Shown: positions 21,225 to 32,397 of the stretch, one piece after another
Layout of the letters: each line of letters opens with the position of its first letter
Position numbering within the stretch: the first letter of the stretch is position 1
NCBI RefSeq assembly: GCF_963082655.1
Contig: NC_081552.1
Coordinates: 122,674,458-122,738,457, forward strand
Direction of reading: 5' to 3'
DNA: 64,000 nt
Source of the DNA: Stomoxys calcitrans
Lineage: Eukaryota > Arthropoda > Insecta > Diptera > Muscidae
The notes under the pieces: model-generated
Told to the model about the DNA's origin: nothing
The model's input: the letters and a program-made list of their open reading frames with translations, nothing else
Database searches by the model: none
Made by a program: the position numbers and the translations under genes

Positions 21225-22430
21225 ACGGAACCTGGGAGGAGAATCAGATCTCCCAAAGAGCATAACTCTGCCAATATGCTGAAAATAGCTCGCTGCTTTC
21301 AGGTACTCTGGGAAGACCAAGCCAGCTCTCCAGACAGAATCCTGCAGAGGGAAGGAAACTTTGGCTCTTAAATATTCATAGAAGACTGTGACTTCCAAAA
21401 GGACGCCATCACGGAAGGGGAAGATGGTTACTGAAATAGGGAAGGAGCCGCTCTCTTACGTCAGAGTGGCATGGAAACACAACAGAGATGAGCTAATTTA
21501 TGCAGTCATCAATATCGGCAGTGCATCCGGTAGGATTTAACCAGATCATCGGTCTCAAGTGGAGCATCTGGTTAATGAGCGATTTTTCGAACATGTGTGG
21601 AACTCTGAAGAGGGTCCACCCATACAAATGATGATCAGCGGGTATAGGGGGGACATCTTACCCTGCGCCGTCAAGAAGCTCGTCGGAAGTATCCACACTG
21701 CCTGTGACGTAAAGCTAGACCTGGTGAGAAAGATGGACATCCCCCGGTTAACAACGGCATCGGTATTTATCAAGGGATGGGGCAGCAAATTCGCGTCGGA
21801 ACGCATGTTGGGATTCTTAGACAAGCAAAACCACGGGTTGGTCGCAGAGAAATGGGAGATCTTACACAGGGAGAAGAAGAAGGAAAGAACTCTCCTTGTG
21901 GTAGGCATTGATCAAGTCTCCGTGACAAGTTTGGCTAATACTAAAGGCATGGCGCACTACGTTAGCAAAGCCGTCTTTTTCAACATTGGGAAGACAATAA
22001 TAGACAAAAATCCTCATTTTCAAACATCATGACGTCAGTGGCAGACGGCTAAATGTCGTCTAACAAACTGGGGGCTGACGGCGAAACCTTTACCGTCTGT
22101 TCCAATTATGGGAAGAGTAGAACAAGCGAAGAGAAGCGGGGCCAAAATTCTTGAATACTAACGACCTAGTAACACTTAATATTCGTAACACCGCAACTCT
22201 TGTTAATATGATTAGGTAGGAGGTTTTATGTGCGACAGTATGTTCGTAGAATCTAATCGATGAGGTTCAGGATTGGAGGGTCTCCATTAAGCATTCCTTC
22301 TCTGACCATTGCTACATTAGATTTACGATAAGACGGTCAACGCCGAATCCAATAAGCTTCTGTAATAAATTGAACCCAAACTGGGCTAAATTCGGAAGAC
22401 TCAGAAGAAGGCTTGTCAAGATAATTTAGA
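21225..22430 (+). mobile_element. Loa-like family A copy A3 (ORF1 plus endonuclease-deleted ORF2 start)
   Basis: ORF1 coding sequence is followed at about 22160 by AACACTTAATATTCGTAACA and then by the C-terminal endonuclease block (GGTCTCCATTAAGCATTCCT, SFSDHCYIRFTIRRSTPNPI-like). Copy A5 has the same junction at about 41145, so both lack the same N-terminal part of the endonuclease. The element is truncated within the linker at about 22430. Confidence 0.75.
21559..22032 (+). pseudogene. ORF1 (DUF4780-like) of family A copy A3
   Basis: The 157-residue frame reads LVNERFFEHVWNSEEGPPIQ, KLDLVRKMDIPRLTTASVFI, WGSKFASERMLGFLDKQNHG, LVAEKWEILHREKKKERTLL and ends in NIGKTIIDKNPHFQTS. The order matches ORF1 of A5 (40060-40728) and A4 (30305-30970). 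Upstream coding (PSYARVARKHN-like, 21445-21500) is interrupted by a stop at about 21538, where TAA follows GTAGGAT. It retains only the first of the roughly 40-residue C-terminal repeats present in A4. As an ORF1 protein it would bind element RNA; the start and end are both broken. Confidence 0.7.
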
Positions 22431-22683
22431 TCAATCAAGCATATTGGCCACTACCAACCTTCATTCCATAGAACACATGAAGGTCAGTCAATCTTGGCAA
22501 CGGTTAAATACAACTTTGGCATCGCACTTATTACACATTGAAGTAAATATTACAATGAGTTAAAGTAACTCCGTGTGGCCACATATTGCACTTAATGAAT
22601 AAATTAGTTGGCGGAGAGTTAAAACAAGTAAAGGAGCCTCTTTCAGTATTCGTTATGTGATGGGTCCCATATATTTTAAGGTA

Positions 22684-23880
22684 AACAAGTAAAAGCGTGC
22701 TAAGTTCGGCCGGGCCGAATCTTATATACCCTCCACCATGGATCGCATTTGTCGAGTTGTTTTCCCGGCATCTCTTCTTAGGCTAAAAAGGATATAAGAA
22801 AAGAGTTGCTCTGCTATTAAAACGATATCAAGTTATGGTCCGGTTCGGACAACAATTAAATTATATGTTGGAGACCTGTGTAAAATTTCAGCCAATTCGT
22901 GTAAGAGTTGCACCCATTGTGGCTCACGAAGTAAAATAGAGAGAACGATTTATATGGGATCTGTATCGGGCTATAGACCGATTCAGAACATAATAAATAC
23001 GTTTGTTAATGGTCATGAGAGGATCCGTCGTACAAAATTTCAGGCATATCGGATAATAATTGCGACCTCTAGGGGTCAAGAAGTCAAGATCCCAGAACGG
23101 CCTCTAGAGGCTCAAGAAGTCAAGACCCAAGATCGGTTTATATGGCAGCTAAATCAGGTTATGAACCGATTTAAACCATACTTGGCACAGTTGTTGGGTA
23201 TCATAACAAAACACGTCGTACGAAATTCTATTCCAATCGGATAAGAATTGCGCCCTCTAGAGGCTCAAGAAGTCAAGACCCAAGATCGGTTTATATGACA
23301 GCTATATCAGGTTATTGACCGATTTCAACCATACTTGGCACAGTTGTTGGATATCGTAACAAAACACGTCGTGCAAAATTTCATTCCAATCGGATAAGAA
23401 TTGCGCACTCTAGAGGCTCAAGAAGTCAAGACCCAAGATCGGTTTATATGGCAGCTGTATCAGGTTATTGACCGATTTAAACCATACTTAGCACAGTTGT
23501 TGGATGTCATAACAAAACACGTCGTGCAAAATTTCATTCCAATCGGATAAGAATTGCGCACTCTAGAGGCTCAAGAAGTCAAGACCCAAGATCGGTTTAT
23601 ATGGCAGCTATATCAAAACATGGACCGATAGGGCCCATTTACAATACCAACCGACCTACACTAATAAGAAGTATTTGTGCAAAATTTCAAGCGGCTAGCT
23701 TTACTTCTTCGGAAGTTGGCGTGCTTTCGACAGACAGACGGACGGACATGTCTAGATCGACATAAAATGTCGCGACGATCAAGAATATATATACTTTATG
23801 GGGTCTCAGACGAATATTTCGAGTAGTTACAAAAAGAATGACGAAATTAGTATACCCCCCATCTTATGGTGGAGGGTATA
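22684..23880 (-). repeat. Muscid repeat, copy R7 (complete, inverted)
   Basis: Reads AACAAGTAAAAGCGTG at the left, hairpin TTCGGCCGGGCCGAA, then CCCTCCACCATGG, 153-bp units and the left terminus inverted (ATCTTATGGTGGAGGGTATA) at 23880. A partial unit near 23085-23105 is fused into the next by deletion. Confidence 0.95.
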
Positions 23881-24187
23881 AAAATCAGTCAATCAATCTA
23901 TCACTCGCAATATTCAGATAGTTTAAAATGATTATGTGATTAAAATAGCGCGCTTTATCAATATCAGAAGGGGGTTGTGTGAGGGATTGTCCTACCACCG
24001 AACAACCCAAAGCGGCATGTAGCGCGATCTGGTAATACGGGATCTCGAATGGAAGACAAACGAATCTGACATAAAAATATAACGTCAAGTGCTTGGGGTC
24101 ATACTTTTTCCTTAAACTACATATAATAACAATGAGGGTTGCACAAGAGACGAGGGTTGTCATTTATATTTCGGGATTGGTCAGCCC
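23881..24187. other. Spacer, no gene recognised
   Basis: No supported feature. AT-rich with a Cys/Leu-rich minus-strand open stretch that has no recognisable domain. Confidence 0.5.
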
Positions 24188-25290
24188 GTGTGTTGCAATC
24201 TGCCAACTGACAGCTCCATCGTAAAGCTTAATATTTTTGAGGTTATACGTACTCATAGAAGCGCTATTTGTGTTGTTTACAGTAACTTAAAAGATTCATA
24301 TCGCCTAAAACATGGAATTACAATAAATCGTGAACATTTTCGTGCGATTATATTTTACAACTTTCAACGTGGACTAACTCAACAACAGTGCATCGATAAA
24401 CTTAATTAATTTTTTTTGGCGATGAAACTCCAACAAGGACCAGTGTTTATCGATGGTATGGTGAATTCAACCGAGGTAGTAGTTCACTCGAAGACGAATT
24501 TCGTGAAGGTCGTCCAATATCAAAATCAATTGTTGTTCCAAAAACCATTGATGCTGTGAGCCAACTGATGTTACAAGATCGATATGTGACCTATCGTGAG
24601 ATTGAGACAACTTTAGGCATTAGTGAAACCAGCATACGTTCAATAGTGCATGCACATTTCACGGTCAAAAAATTTGTTCTCGTTGGATCCCACACAATTT
24701 GTCAATCGCTCAAAAAAATGCTCGTGCCGATTGGTTGAAAGAAATGCTCCAAAAATACTATTGCGGTGCTTCGAAACACATCTATGACATCGTGGCAGGT
24801 GATGAAACGTTAATTTACGCATATGAGTCCGAAAATAAACAGCAGTCGACTGTTTTGTTATTTCAAGATGAACCAATTCCAACAAAAGTTGCTTGGGCAC
24901 AAGGCATTTCCAAGCAAATGATCGCCTGTTTTTTTCAGAAAAACTGAACATGTTGCAATCGTACCACTAGAACAACGCAGTCGTACCACTAGAACAATCG
25001 TACCACAATTCTGAGTAGAACACAAGCATTTGTTCGCCAGTTGTCTTCCAAGAAATCAGGAAAACCAACCGCCGAAGACGGATCCGTCTTCACCACAACA
25101 ATGCGAACTCTTACACATCTGTTCAAACAATTGCATTTTTGAGCACTCAAAACATCGACTTGATGAGTCATCCGCCGTATAGTTCTGCCCTGTTCGACAC
25201 CTGAAGAAGCGGTTGATGTTTTCAGAATGCATGTTTTGGAGATACCTCAATCAGAGTGGCAAAAGTGCATTTGCTGAAATAGGTCCTATA
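24188..25290 (+). mobile_element. Dead Mos1-like mariner element
   Basis: Transposase pieces in four successive frames cover the N-terminal helix-turn-helix, linker and catalytic core of a mariner/Mos1-type enzyme. The terminal inverted repeats could not be identified. The coding body carries stops, frameshifts, a small local duplication at 24958-25010 and loss of catalytic residues. Confidence 0.8.
24250..25270 (+). pseudogene. Mariner (Mos1-like) transposase pseudogene
   Basis: Blocks in order are EHFRAIIFYNFQRGLTQQQC (first helix-turn-helix), DETPTRTSVYRWYGEFNRG, FREGRPISKSIVVPKTIDAV, MLQDRYVTYREIETTLGIS (second helix-turn-helix), and NARADWLKEMLQKYYCGASK with HIYDIVAGDETLIYAYESEN (first catalytic Asp in GDE). 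Then come QDEPIPTKVAWAQG and SKQMIACFF. The second Asp is lost: the block usually HHDNAxxHT reads HHNNANSYTS near 25100. The third block reads SHPPYSSALFDT, so the SPDLAPxD signature is gone. The enzyme would cut and paste DNA at TA sites; this copy cannot. A stop after IDKLN, another after MLVPIG and a third after FFQKN confirm decay. Confidence 0.85.
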
Positions 25291-25955
25291 TAAAAATTCG
25301 TATAATTGAATAATAACTTTTCATTTTAAATTATGGTTAGGGTTCAATTAACGTGGGTATTAACTCCATAAAACAATAATATGAGAGTTGCCTCTTTTTA
25401 AAGCAACTCTTTACTGTTTATTAAAAATAAATAATTGAACATTTCATTGGATTCGATTGTGTAAAAAATATGAAATATATTGCTAAAAAATACATTTTGC
25501 ATTTTATAATCCCCGGCTAAAAAAAAGTAGAATATTTGGCTTTTCCGTTATTCCATATGATTTGTAAGGAATATTATAAACAAATTAATATATATAAAAA
25601 TTTTAAATGAATCGTAATAAAATACCTATTTTAGCATTTTGCGTACAAAACCACGAAATCTAGCGTCGTTTTTCAAGACAATATAATCGATAATGAACTT
25701 AGAAAATATTTATAATTCCAATGTCCTCCAATTCGTTGCGTTTTTGAATTTGTCCACTCTATTTGTTCACATCCAAATTTTTCCGCTTTTTACTATTTTA
25801 GCGTAATAGTTTTCACAAGAAATTTTTTCTTTTGCTTTTGAATTATAAATAAATAAATTATAATATATTATGGTGAGATAACAAAAACACATTTTGATAA
25901 TTTTTTTTTCAAGCCAACCACTTTGTGTCTGTATATTCTCACTCACTCCTTTTCG
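25291..25955. other. AT-rich region without genes
   Basis: Very AT-rich unique sequence. No supported feature. Confidence 0.6.
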
Positions 25956-25959
25956 CATT

Positions 25960-26401
25960 ACGTATTGTTATATGCTTCCGAGGCATGGGTACTTATGAAA
26001 GCAGACGAGGCAGTGCTTGCAGTGTTTGAGAAAAAGATCCTTCGTAAAATATATGGACTAGTTTGCGTTAATGGAGAATATAGGCATTGTATGAATCACG
26101 AGCTGTATGATGACGAGAGCAGTTACACGTATCAAAACACAACGGTTGCGTTGACCAGGTCATGTTGTCAGAATGGATAAAGAAGCTCCAGCAAAGAAGT
26201 CTTTTGAAGGTTTTCATGGTAGTACACGCAAACCGGGACGACCAAAAACCCGATGGAAAGATCAAGTGGTTGGAGACACCTCGAAACTTGGTGTCAGGGA
26301 TTTTGGAATGAGCGCAGAAGATCGAGGCACTTGCAACGCTCTTCTACGTTTGGATAATGGGACAAATGTTCTGTCATTGCCAACTAAAGTAAAGTAAGTA
26401 A
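25960..26401 (+). mobile_element. RTE-like non-LTR fragment (copy 2, 3' end)
   Basis: 5'-truncated copy coding for the conserved ORF2 C-terminus: LLYASEAWVLMKADEAVLAV, FEKKILRKIYGLVCVNGEYR, MNHELYDDES, then in another frame RKPGRPKTRWKDQVVGD and LGVRDFGMSAEDRGTCNALL. The ends of frames at 26180 and 26173 overlap, marking a frameshift near 26130. It ends in a tetranucleotide tail TAAAGTAAAGTAAGTAAGTA (26385-26404), not poly(A). Confidence 0.85.
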
Positions 26402-27090
<689 letters not shown>

Positions 27091-27094
27091 GTCG

Positions 27095-27640
27095 TATTAT
27101 CATCACCAGTCCGCTGAACTTTTTCGGACCGTAGGCGACACGCTGATAAGGCATACGCATCAGCCCGCCTGCGCGCTCTGGCTAGAAGAACACATGGCGA
27201 TGATTGGAACCTCATCATATAATGACCCGTTCACAAAAAAGAAGACAAGACGGAAAGAGAAAAAAGGTTATTCGTTAAATTTATCGACCAGTTTGCATTG
27301 ATGGAGAATATCGGCGTCGTAAAAACCATGTACTGTATTAGCCATATGACTACGTTAGCATGGTTTAACATATAAAATACATCGGTTGCGCTAGCTAGAT
27401 CATGTTGTCAGAATGAATGAAGAAGCTCCAGCGAAGAAGTGTTTTGAAGTTAAGCACTGTGGTATACGAAAACAGGGACGGCCAAAAATTCGATGGATAG
27501 ATCAATTGATGAAAGACAGCTCGAAACTAGGTGTCAAAGATTGCAGAGGAATCGTAGAAGATCGAAGCTCTTGGAAATCTATTCTAAGTTCGGCTAATGG
27601 AACAAATGGAACATAGCCAATGAAAGTAAAGTAAGGATGT
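27095..27640 (+). mobile_element. RTE-like non-LTR fragment (copy 3, internally deleted)
   Basis: Begins with GACACGCTGATAAGGCATAC (RT linker block GGDTLIRRxHQ), shared with copy 1 near 2470. It continues to a PxHKKxDKTE remnant at 27225-27255 and jumps directly to the C-terminal block (GPVCIDGEYRRR-like, 27290). The 67-residue frame 27413-27616 reads EEAPAKKCFEVKHCGIRKQG, RPKIRWIDQLMKD and LGVKDCRGIVEDRSSWKSIL. The 3' end is the AAAGTAAAGTAAG tail. RT motifs A to C are entirely deleted. Confidence 0.8.
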
Positions 27641-28084
27641 AGGGATATATATTTGGAAATATCAGCTGTAAAAAAACCTATTACCAAAAAATATAACAAA
27701 ATATTCTTTCTTTGTTGAATAAGAATGGGGTTTTAGCTTCTTTCAGTTCGGCAACAATGTTTTTGTGCCCTGTGTTGCCGTCATAAATGATCAGTTTGGA
27801 GAAAGTCTGCAGTTTATTGCATGCTATTATCAAAAATATTTTGTTGACTTGCATTTGATAACATAAGCCGAGGCCTATTAATTTATAAATTACACGAACT
27901 GTGTATTACCAACACGCACCAAGTAAATATTAGAGACATTTTTACGGGAAAAAAATATACGTTTACTACGAAGTTTTTCTTTTATTGTAACTATCTAACG
28001 CTTCGCTTCAATATATCTATCGTTAGCCACAAACATCGTATTATCGAATACAACTAACTTTATTTATTGTAAACCCTTTAGCGA
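27641..28084. other. AT-rich region without genes
   Basis: No feature supported. Confidence 0.5.
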
Positions 28085-28499
28085 TTTCGCCTACGGTAAA
28101 TGTACCAAGACTTTAAATCGAGATATAGGTCTACGTGGCAGGTGTATCCAAATCTGGACAGATTTGGGCCAAATTGCAGAAACATGTCTAAGAGCCTAAC
28201 ACAACTCACTGTCTCAAATTGCAGCGACATCGGACAATATATGCGCCTTTTATGGACCCAAAACATTAAATCGAGAGATCGGTCTATATGGCAGCTATAT
28301 CCAAATCCTTACCGATCTGTGCCATATTGCCGTAGTATGTCAAGGGGCTTAAATTTACTCACTGTCCCAAATTCTGGCGAACTCGGACAATAAATGCGCC
28401 TTTTGTGTCATGACAATCACGAATATATATACTTTATGGGCTTTCAGAGCAAATTTTCGAGAAGTTACAAACAGAATGACGAAATTGGTGTACCCCCAT
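28085..28499 (-). repeat. Muscid repeat, copy R8 (inverted, cut by a transposon derivative)
   Basis: Inverted divergent units (GACTTTAAATCGAGATATAG, CGGTCTATATGGCAGCTATA) are followed by the inverted left-terminal region (ATATATACTTTATGGGCTTT ... GACGAAATTGGTGTACCCCC). The last bases TATACC are replaced by the Tc1/mariner derivative starting at about 28500. Confidence 0.85.
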
Positions 28500-28789
28500 C
28501 CATACTGAATAGACTTACTAACGAGCAACGCTTGCAAATCATTGAATTTTATTACCAAAATCAGTGTTCGGTTCGAAATGTGTTCATTCACCGTAATGTT
28601 GCGTCCAACAGCATCTTTGAAAAAATACGGTCCAATGATTCCACCAGCGTACAAACCACACCAAACAGTGCATTTTTCGGGATGCATGGGCAGTTCTTGA
28701 ACGGCTTCTGGTTGCTCTTCACTCCAAATGCGGCAATTTTGCTTATTTACGTAGCCATTCAACCAGAAATGAGCCTCATCGCTGAACAA
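28355..28789 (-). pseudogene. Tc1/mariner-type transposase core fragment
   Basis: The frame opens MFSDEAHFWLNGYVNKQNCR and continues IWSEEQPEAVQELPMHPEKC, TVWCGLYAGGIIGPYFFKDA and VGRNITVN. FSDEAHF carries the first catalytic Asp; the order and WSEEQP motif match the insect Tc1-like group annotated as DD41D (family knowledge from memory). The second and third Asp blocks are absent because the frame runs into the inverted arm after NEHI and reads the 5' end backwards. No start codon of its own is apparent; the N-terminal helix-turn-helix lies upstream at 28883-28803 with a deletion between. Nonfunctional. Confidence 0.75.
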
Positions 28790-28995
28790 AATTTGTCAAA
28801 ATTTTAACACATTTCGAACCGAACACTGATTTTGGTAATAAAATTCAATGATTTGCAAGCGTTGCTCGTTAGTAAGTCTATTCATGATGAAATGTCAAAG
28901 CATACTGAGCATCTTTCTCTTTGACACCATGTCTGAAATCCCACGTGATCTGTCAAATACTAATGCATGAAAATCCTAACCTCAAAAAAATCACC
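28500..28995 (-). mobile_element. Rearranged Tc1/mariner (DD41D-like) derivative with inverted 5' ends
   Basis: The 80-bp stretch at about 28506-28583 (encoding RLTNEQRLQIIEFYYQNQCS) recurs as an exact inverted copy at about 28803-28883. Between them lies a transposase core on the minus strand. Outside the right arm, 28886-28995 looks like the original 5' untranslated region and terminal repeat (AAAAAATCACCCTTTA at its end). The left arm has no such terminus. So the 3' half of the element has been replaced by an inverted 5' end. Confidence 0.75.
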
Positions 28996-29002
28996 CTTTA
29001 CT

Positions 29003-29155
29003 AATCTGATCATTCCGTTTGTACCACCTCTAAATATTAATCTAAGGCCGCATAAAGTATATATGTTCTGGGTCGTCTCGACGTTCTGAGTCTTACTAAT
29101 CTGTCGAAATCAAAATAGCAGTCGAACGCGTAAAACTATCCGCTTGAAATTTTTC
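29003..29155 (+). repeat. Muscid repeat fragment, R9 (left-end region)
   Basis: TCATTCCGTTTGTACCACCT through CATAAAGTATATATGTTCTG to GTCGAACGCGTAAAACTATC and CGCTTGAAATTTT. It ends where the SINE begins. Confidence 0.8.
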
Positions 29156-29157
29156 AT

Positions 29158-29820
29158 AGACGCTGAACGCCTGGGTGCGAATCCTGGCGAGACCATCAGA
29201 AAAAATTTTTAGCGGTGGTTTTCCCCTCCTAATGCTGGCAACATTTGTGAGGTACTATGCCATGTAAAACTTCTCTCCAAAGAGGTGTCGTACTGCGGCA
29301 CGGCGTTCGGACTCGGCTATAAAAAGGAGGTTCCTTATCATTGAGCTTAAACTTGAATCGGACTGCACTCATTGATATGTGAGAAGTTTGCCCCCGTTTC
29401 TTAGTGGAATGTTCATGGGCAAAATGGAATGTTCATGAGGTGAGGTACTATGCCATGTAAAACTTCTCTCCAAAGAGGTGTCGTATTGCGGCACGGCGTT
29501 CGGACTCGGCTATAAAAAGGAGGTTCCTTATCATTGAGCTTAAACTTGAATCGGACTGCACTCATTGATATGTGAGAAGTTTGCCCCCGTTTCTTAGTGG
29601 AATGTTCATGGGCAAAATGGAATGTTCATGAGGTGAGGTACTATGCCATGTAAAACTTCTCTCCAAAGAGGTGTCGTACTGCGGCACGGCGTTCGGACTC
29701 GGCTATAAAAAGGAGGTTCCTTATCATTGAGCTTAACCTTGAATCGGACTGCACTCATTGATATGTGAGAAGTTTGCCCCCGTTTCTTAGTGGAATGTTC
29801 ATGGGCAAAATTAGCAAATT
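29158..29820 (+). mobile_element. tRNA-derived SINE with a triplicated tail (copy 1)
   Basis: The head keeps the box B-like TGGGTGCGAATCCTGGCG but lacks box A, so it is 5' truncated. The body matches the SINE at 48636-48949. The tail region is present three times: GGTACTATGCCATGTAAAAC starts at 29251, 29444 and 29637, an exact 193-bp period. The copies differ by only a few bases (for example TACTGCGG against TATTGCGG, TTAAACTT against TTAACCTT). It ends CATGGGCAAAATTAGC. Confidence 0.85.
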
Positions 29821-30109
29821 AGAATATTCTCTTATTACTTATGACAAAATTTTAATAAAAGTACTATGTTATCATTGACATTTTTGTAGTATTTCAAAAG
29901 AGTAATCGCGCAAAACATTTGTTTTCGACTGTAAAAAAAGAACAGATCAAAAGGTTTGAAAAACATCCAGATTGTCCAAAGAATTCTTTGGGCTACGGTA
30001 CTCCTTGCGTCAAAATAGTACCTGTAGTACCCTGTAAAGCTGTGATGTCCAGCCTTGTACGGTAGCTTTGAATGCAAGTCACACGTATTCTTGATCTCTG
30101 TGTTTCATT
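29821..30109. other. Spacer
   Basis: No supported feature; AT-rich at the left, then unassigned sequence. Confidence 0.5.
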
Positions 30110-30304
30110 GTTGAGACAGCATTTGGTAAACGATCGGGTTATCGAAGATGTATTGAAATTTGAAGGGGGTCGACCCACACGAATTATGAGCTGTGATGAT
30201 AGAGAGGACATCTTAACGCTGCGCTTTGCGTCAGCAGATGTATTGATACTGTCAAAAAGCTCGTTGGAAGTATCCACACTCCCAGGGGCACAAAGCTCGA
30301 CCTT

Positions 30305-30970
30305 GTGAGAATGATGGACATCCCACAACGCACAAAGGCGAAGGTTTTCATCAAGGATGTAGGCGGCGAATTCGCGTCGGAACGCATGATGAAAGTCTTA
30401 AACAAGCAAAACCATGATGTGGTCGTGGAGAAATTGGAGGTTTTCCACAGGGAGGAGGAAGGAACTCTCCTTGTGTCCATGGCCGTCTGTTTCAAGATTG
30501 GGAAGACAACAATAGGCAAATATCTTCATACTGAGCCATCAGGTGGTGCAGTGACGGGACGCTCAATAATGCCTAACCGAAAGGGGGCCGACAACGAGAT
30601 TATCACCGACTCTCTCAATATTGGGAAGACTAGGATAAGTAAAGATCCTAATACTCAAACATCAGGCATTACAGGGGCGAGAGACTCAACGCAGCCTAAC
30701 GAACAGGGACCCGACGAGGGAACCATCAATGACTTTCTCGAGATTTGGAAGACTAGGATGGATAAAGATCCTATGGCTGAATCATCAGGCAGTGCAGTGA
30801 CAGAAAACTCAATGCCGCCTAACGCACAGGAAGCCAACGATGAGACCATAACGTACACCCAAGAATCCCATTTACTCAAGATTTGGAAGACTAGTATCGG
30901 CAAAGTCCCCAATATTGGAGCATCAGGTAGTGCAGGGACGGTAGACTCAATACAGCCTTACGCACATTGA
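30305..30970 (+). pseudogene. ORF1 of family A copy A4 with about 40-residue tandem repeats
   Basis: The 221-residue frame begins inside the DUF4780-like domain (MMDIPQRTKAKVFIKDVGG, FASERMMKVLNKQNHDVV, KLEVFHREEEGTLLV). From about residue 60 it turns into tandem units built on IGKTRISKDPN ... SG(S)A ... STQPNEQGPDEGTINDF. Four units are in frame and a fifth follows after a stop at 30968-30970 (to about 31075). Unit length alternates around 40-45 residues. The repeats are acidic/polar, proline- and glycine-containing and probably disordered. Upstream ORF1 coding (30124-30300) is out of frame. Confidence 0.75.
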
Positions 30971-31079
30971 CCCGATGCTGGAAACATTATCGACTTTCTC
31001 AGGATTCGGAAAACTAGGATATGTAAAGATCCTAATATTAAAACATCAGGCAGTGCAGTGACTGGATCTTCAATTTTCA

Positions 31080-31690
31080 CAGCGTGCCTAGAACTTGCAT
31101 ATACTTCGAAAGCCTGGCAGGAGGCAAGGGTGGTGTTTATACCCAAGCCCGGCAAGGCATGTTTTGTAAAACCGAAGGCCTCAGGTCTATAAGCCTTACG
31201 TCCTTTCTATTCAAACCATGGAACGCATTGTGGATACCATGATAAAGAGTATGACATCCTGCAAACTGCTTAAATACAAACAGACAAGGGAAGGTAGGTG
31301 GAGACTGACATGCACAAGGTTGTACATAAAATAGAAGAATCCTTCGAGGCCAAGATGTACACATTGGCGGAATGCATTGACATCGAGGGGGCGTTTAATA
31401 ATGTGCGGGCCGACGCATTGATCCAATCCCCAAACCAGTACCGGATTGACCGAATCCTTAGAGACTAGATAAACCATATGCTAAGGAACAGGTGGATAAA
31501 TTGTGTGTCCCATGACATAAATATAAAGGAGAATGTGGCACAAGGAACGCCACAGGGGGGCATTTTATGACATAACCTATTGCGGATGCTGACTGAGGAG
31601 GGACTTGAACCTGTCTACTATGCAGAAGATGTTATAATACTTCTTAGGGTTAAGGATCCGAACGACCCAGACCCAGGGGGCCAGGGCTGA
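31080..31690 (+). pseudogene. Reverse transcriptase fragment of copy A4, motif C YAED
   Basis: Blocks across frames: LAYTSKAWQEARVVFIPKPG near 31090-31150, TLAECIDIEGAFNNVRADAL (motif A with its Asp) near 31360-31420, RNRWINCVSHDINIKENVAQ, then GTPQGGIL (motif B) and VYYAEDVIILLRVKDPND (motif C). YAED at 31619-31630 replaces YADD, losing one metal-binding Asp. A stop follows GGIL. Reverse transcription by this copy is not possible. Confidence 0.8.
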
Positions 31691-31750
31691 CAGTAAAATA
31701 TAAATTCCCCAACAGTCTTCACTGAGGATGGCACAATCCGCATCTTTTGG

Positions 31751-32257
31751 GTGCCAGGCCATAACGGAGTAAGGGGGAATGAAAGTGCAGACGATTTGGC
31801 TGTAAAGGCCAGAGGACTGCCGTCGATAAACTTGGTTAACCTAAAGCCTTTCGGGTCGACGCAGTCCGATTTAAGGGCGTGGGCGACAAATGCCCTGTGG
31901 AACAGCGAAACAGTCGGTAGGACGGCGAAAATCCTATGGGATGATCCGGATCGCGAGAGGGCGAGTCTATTACTGAAAGGAGGTAAGAAGGAGGTCAGTA
32001 TAGCTTTTGGTGTCTTAACGGGTCACATAAGACTACGAGCTCACTTAAGCAAAATCGGTGCGGTGAGTGATAGCGTGTGTATGGCATGTGGGGAAAATGA
32101 TGAGACGTTGGAGCATTTCCTGTGTCATTGCCCGACTTTCGCGGCTAAAAGACTCCGGTACTTAGGTGGGGACACGATACTAGACATGAACACACTTAGG
32201 GGAGTGCTGTGGAAAACAATTAAGGATTTTGTAAGTAGCACGGAATTCCTAACTTAA
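31751..32257 (+). pseudogene. RNase H C-terminus and zinc region of copy A4
   Basis: The 168-residue frame begins GHNGVRGNESADDLAV, the fourth RNase H block with its His and Asp. It continues RGLPSINLVNLKPFGSTQSD, an RERASLLLKGGKKEVSIAFG linker, LTGHIRLRAHLSKIGA, and the zinc knuckle CMACGENDETLEHFLCHC (Cys-x2-Cys, His, Cys). It ends LGGDTILDMNTLRGVLWKTI and FVSSTEFLT. The stop at this point also ends copies A2 and A5, so it is the natural end of ORF2. The zinc region is thought to help bind RNA or DNA during insertion. The first three RNase H blocks are deleted. Confidence 0.85.
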
Positions 32258-32397
32258 AATTTTCTCTTTCGAAGTTACTTTTTAGTTTTTTTAATTTTTA
32301 GAGCGCACATCAAGCCGATTACTGGCTTAGATGCATGTTTATAGTGGCATGCGGCAGATTAATATCTGCAACCTCTTTTCAACCTAAAATTGCCCTC

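Larger units (their letters stand above)
30110..32397 (+). mobile_element. Loa-like family A copy A4 (internally deleted)
   Basis: Order: ORF1 with its C-terminal tandem repeats, a direct jump at about 31075 into the RT domain (endonuclease deleted), RT to motif C, another deletion at about 31690, then RNase H end, zinc region, 3' untranslated region and a minimal AACCT tail at 32391-32395. Its 3' half is the best preserved of the family here. Confidence 0.85.
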
